64,000 bases of DNA, taken from DASVUS01 sp036388675 (GTDB lineage Bacteria > Armatimonadota > Abditibacteriia > Abditibacteriales > Abditibacteriaceae). Position numbers and translations under genes: made by a program. The stretch lies in contig DASVRI010000033.1 in NCBI GenBank assembly GCA_036388675.1, positions 124,001-188,000 on the forward strand, in the 5' to 3' direction. The notes under the pieces are model-generated. The model was not told the DNA's origin, made no database searches, and saw only the letters and a list, made by a program, of their open reading frames with translations. Below, one piece after another: positions 61,973 to 64,000 of the stretch; position 1 is the first letter of the stretch, and each line of letters starts with the position of its first letter.

Positions 61973-64000
61973 TCATTGTAAAACGAGGTGCATGGCGTTG
62001 CGCGGCAGTGTCAAGTTAAACGAACCGCTGCTGCTTTTGCCGCTCAGTTTTTCAATGGCCATGCCGTTTTCGTCGAGCAACGTCGCAGTCTTGATGTTGG
62101 GATTACGCAGCGTGATGGTGACATCTGTGCCCACAACTTGCCATGGCATGGTGCCGGTGTTGATAATCTTTTCACCCCGCAAAGTCGCTTTGCCGTCGCC
62201 GCTTTTGAATTCCGATTGCTCGGTTGTCCAGCCGGTGGGACGTATGATTGTGCCGACCTGAACGAGTACTCGCTTTGAAGTATTGAGGGGCTGATTGTCC
62301 ATCGGCACAGCGAGCACGGTTGCATATTCGTTGCGCGATTGAATCGTGATGTCGCGCAACTTAATCAATCCCAATGGTTGCAGAAACCCCGATACACCCT
62401 GGGCTTTCGGCGCGTTGACGGTGCAAACACCAGCGCCATAATCGAGCTTCACTTCGCCGGTCGTGCTGGTGACAGTTCGTTTCTGCGCGTCGATGAATTT
62501 CGACAGATCGGCAACTTTGCTCCTGGCCGGATCGCCGCCATACTTGACCTCGACGCGTCCGGCGAGAAACGCCAGCGGATCGGCCACACTTTTCACAGAT
62601 GAGCCTTCTGCAAACTGCGTCTGGCGATTGGGGTCGAAGCTGGCACCCTCGGAAATGATCGGCGTGGTGCGGTTAATCATGTTCTGCAGCGAGCGTTCTT
62701 CATGCACCACCACGTCGCCGCGCTTGACGTAACTCTGGCGGTAAAGCAAAGCGGCAGCGGGAAAGTTAGCTGAAATCGCGGGATGCAGCGACCATTTAAA
62801 AACGCCCTTTTGCCCGTCGGGGAACGTGTAAAACTGAAAGTAGGGATCGGAATTGTAGCCGGGGTCATCCGCAGAAAACCAGTAGTAGGTATCGACACCC
62901 GTGAGCGACTGATAAACCGCCGTTAGAAACGGCCCTTCACTCTGATAACCCAGCGGCGGCACCCACGAGCTTTCCGTAACCATCATGGGATGACCCACCA
63001 CTTGCTTGAGGTTGGTCGGGATTGCGCCGGGGCTCTTCAAGGCGGATACGTTTTCAAAGGAGTCGCCAGGTTCGATGCGCCAACCCGTGTTCGGCCCGAT
63101 GTGCTCTCCGCCATTGTAATATTTATTGACCGCGACAACTTCCGTCGGAGTGTATGTCCAACGCTCCAGATCGTTTAACTTCTCGGTGTCGGCTGTGATC
63201 CAGTTCGAGGCGTTGATAAGCTGTTTGCAACCGAGTTCCTTGCGGTAGTAATTTGCAATGTCAGCGTAGAAGTCGCGCTGTGTTTGGGCGAAAAACAAAA
63301 TTTCGTCGCGCATGCGCCTGGCGGCTCCGCCCTGCTGCGGCTGCGTCATTTGATACACGTTCATGATGCCGGCGCGACCACTGGCGAAATCATCACCTTC
63401 AACCGCGAAGCCTTCCCAGGCTGTCTTTGCATCATCCAGCGAGCCGTAACGCTTTTCCAACCACTGTGCATACTTGCGGCGCAGCAAGTTCATCTGCGGC
63501 GGCTTGATGACCATTGATGTCCAGAAGAACAAAGAATCTTCGTTTTGAACCTGAATGATGCCCACAGCCGGGTCGTCTTTGAGCGCAATGCCGGTATACG
63601 GATTCTTGCGCGTATACAGCGCTTTAACCCATGTTTTGTAGGCATTGCGCAGGTCATCGTTGAAGAACATCAAGCCCCATAAGTCCTCAGCCCCATAGCC
63701 TTCGATGCCCCAGGACGCTTTCACACCGGCGTGACCGCCATTGGCCCAGTAGGGTGAGATCGTGCTGTAGATGCCTTGCTTTTTCATGGCCGCCACCATG
63801 CGCCAGCAACGGTCGATTTCCTCTTCGTCCACATCATTAATGTTGGCACCTTCGGCTTTGGGCGACATCGAGCCATGAAAGCGCACCATGTTGACGCCCA
63901 TCTTGGCCAGCCAACGCGCGTGCCGCTCCAAATTTTCATTCGACTGCCGGTACACTGTTGTGTTGACAGCCCAGAACCGTACCGGCGCGCCACTGCCCAG
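61973..64000 (-). CDS. Glycoside hydrolase of the GH-A clan, cut by the window edge
   Basis: Coding continues past the right edge: the frame is open to 64000 upstream of the first internal start, and the residues there (GSGAPVRFWAVNT) fit a GH5/GH-A (beta/alpha)8 barrel. About 675 residues are visible. Acid/base and nucleophile candidates are VQNEDSLFF (Asn-Glu) and VTESSWVPP (Glu), both on expected strands. A C-terminal beta-sandwich ends with NAMHLVLQ. It probably attacks a beta-linked plant polysaccharide as the first gene of the rhamnose operon. The true start and any signal peptide are outside the window. Confidence 0.85.
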   Translation of the reverse strand: MGSGAPVRFWAVNTTVYRQSNENLERHARWLAKMGVNMVRFHGSMSPKAEGANINDVDEEEIDRCWRMVAAMKKQGIYSTISPYWANGGHAGVKASWGIEGYGAEDLWGLMFFNDDLRNAYKTWVKALYTRKNPYTGIALKDDPAVGIIQVQNEDSLFFWTSMVIKPPQMNLLRRKYAQWLEKRYGSLDDAKTAWEGFAVEGDDFASGRAGIMNVYQMTQPQQGGAARRMRDEILFFAQTQRDFYADIANYYRKELGCKQLINASNWITADTEKLNDLERWTYTPTEVVAVNKYYNGGEHIGPNTGWRIEPGDSFENVSALKSPGAIPTNLKQVVGHPMMVTESSWVPPLGYQSEGPFLTAVYQSLTGVDTYYWFSADDPGYNSDPYFQFYTFPDGQKGVFKWSLHPAISANFPAAALLYRQSYVKRGDVVVHEERSLQNMINRTTPIISEGASFDPNRQTQFAEGSSVKSVADPLAFLAGRVEVKYGGDPARSKVADLSKFIDAQKRTVTSTTGEVKLDYGAGVCTVNAPKAQGVSGFLQPLGLIKLRDITIQSRNEYATVLAVPMDNQPLNTSKRVLVQVGTIIRPTGWTTEQSEFKSGDGKATLRGEKIINTGTMPWQVVGTDVTITLRNPNIKTATLLDENGMAIEKLSGKSSSGSFNLTLPRNAMHLVLQ

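Overview
The window reads as ordinary chromosome of a free-living, diderm, moderately GC-rich heterotroph. LpxC (18763-19656) implies lipid A. The single prepilin-like protein with the H-X9-DG C-terminus (DUF1559, 17978-18649) has an N-terminus of the kind I associate with Armatimonadota and the related Abditibacteriota. That lineage is my best guess; it is inference, since there is no rRNA here. I see no tRNA, rRNA, CRISPR array, prophage or transposase gene. About 89% of the window is coding, by my own tally of gene lengths.

Layout. 0.2-7 kb: a membrane-anchored TPR protein, a type II NADH dehydrogenase, a deoxyhypusine-synthase-like enzyme and a CPBP protease. 7-16.6 kb: LemA, an acyltransferase, a DUF2207 protein, a peroxiredoxin-fusion/TlpA pair, agmatinase, a DUF547 protein and pyruvate kinase. 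16.9-22.6 kb: a zinc-ribbon membrane protein, the prepilin-like protein, LpxC, a very Gly/Pro-rich secreted protein and HemW. 22.7-34.1 kb: information processing (CinA, RecA, GyrA, GyrB), interrupted by a sugar isomerase-like protein, a LolA/DUF2092-like protein and a three-gene ATGA-coupled module that resembles a toxin-antitoxin operon. 34.5-39.2 kb: an OmpR-type response regulator and its histidine kinase, separated by two related beta-propeller genes that record a tandem duplication. 39.3-50.4 kb: a secreted glycosidase-like protein, a LOG-family protein, DUF1772, a multi-domain GH16 protein, an acyltransferase, a PilB/GspE ATPase, and an AraC regulator divergent from a phytanoyl-CoA dioxygenase-like gene. 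50.9-56.1 kb: an ABC exporter with its DUF1854 partner, a small zinc ribbon, a cyclophilin lipoprotein, a glutaredoxin-like protein and an L,D-transpeptidase. 56.2-64 kb: a minus-strand rhamnose/plant-polysaccharide operon that runs off the right edge.

The strongest unexplained signal is global. The 8-bp palindrome GAGTACTC occurs 58 times by my count, against about one expected. It is spread over both strands and both coding and non-coding DNA, with a mean spacing of about 1.07 kb and an extended consensus YGAGTACTCR. About a third of copies lie in the roughly 11% that is intergenic, and several sit exactly on Shine-Dalgarno sequences, start codons or stop codons. This resembles the highly iterated palindromes of cyanobacteria (HIP1) or a DNA-uptake/processing signal, but with a sequence I do not recognise from any described system. 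Other notable features are the duplication scar between the response regulator and kinase, natural Leu83/Ser84 in GyrA, an Asn/Gly-rich insertion in the GyrB TOPRIM region, several families of fold-back repeats, and a set of unusually long perfect hairpins that seem to act as bidirectional terminators.
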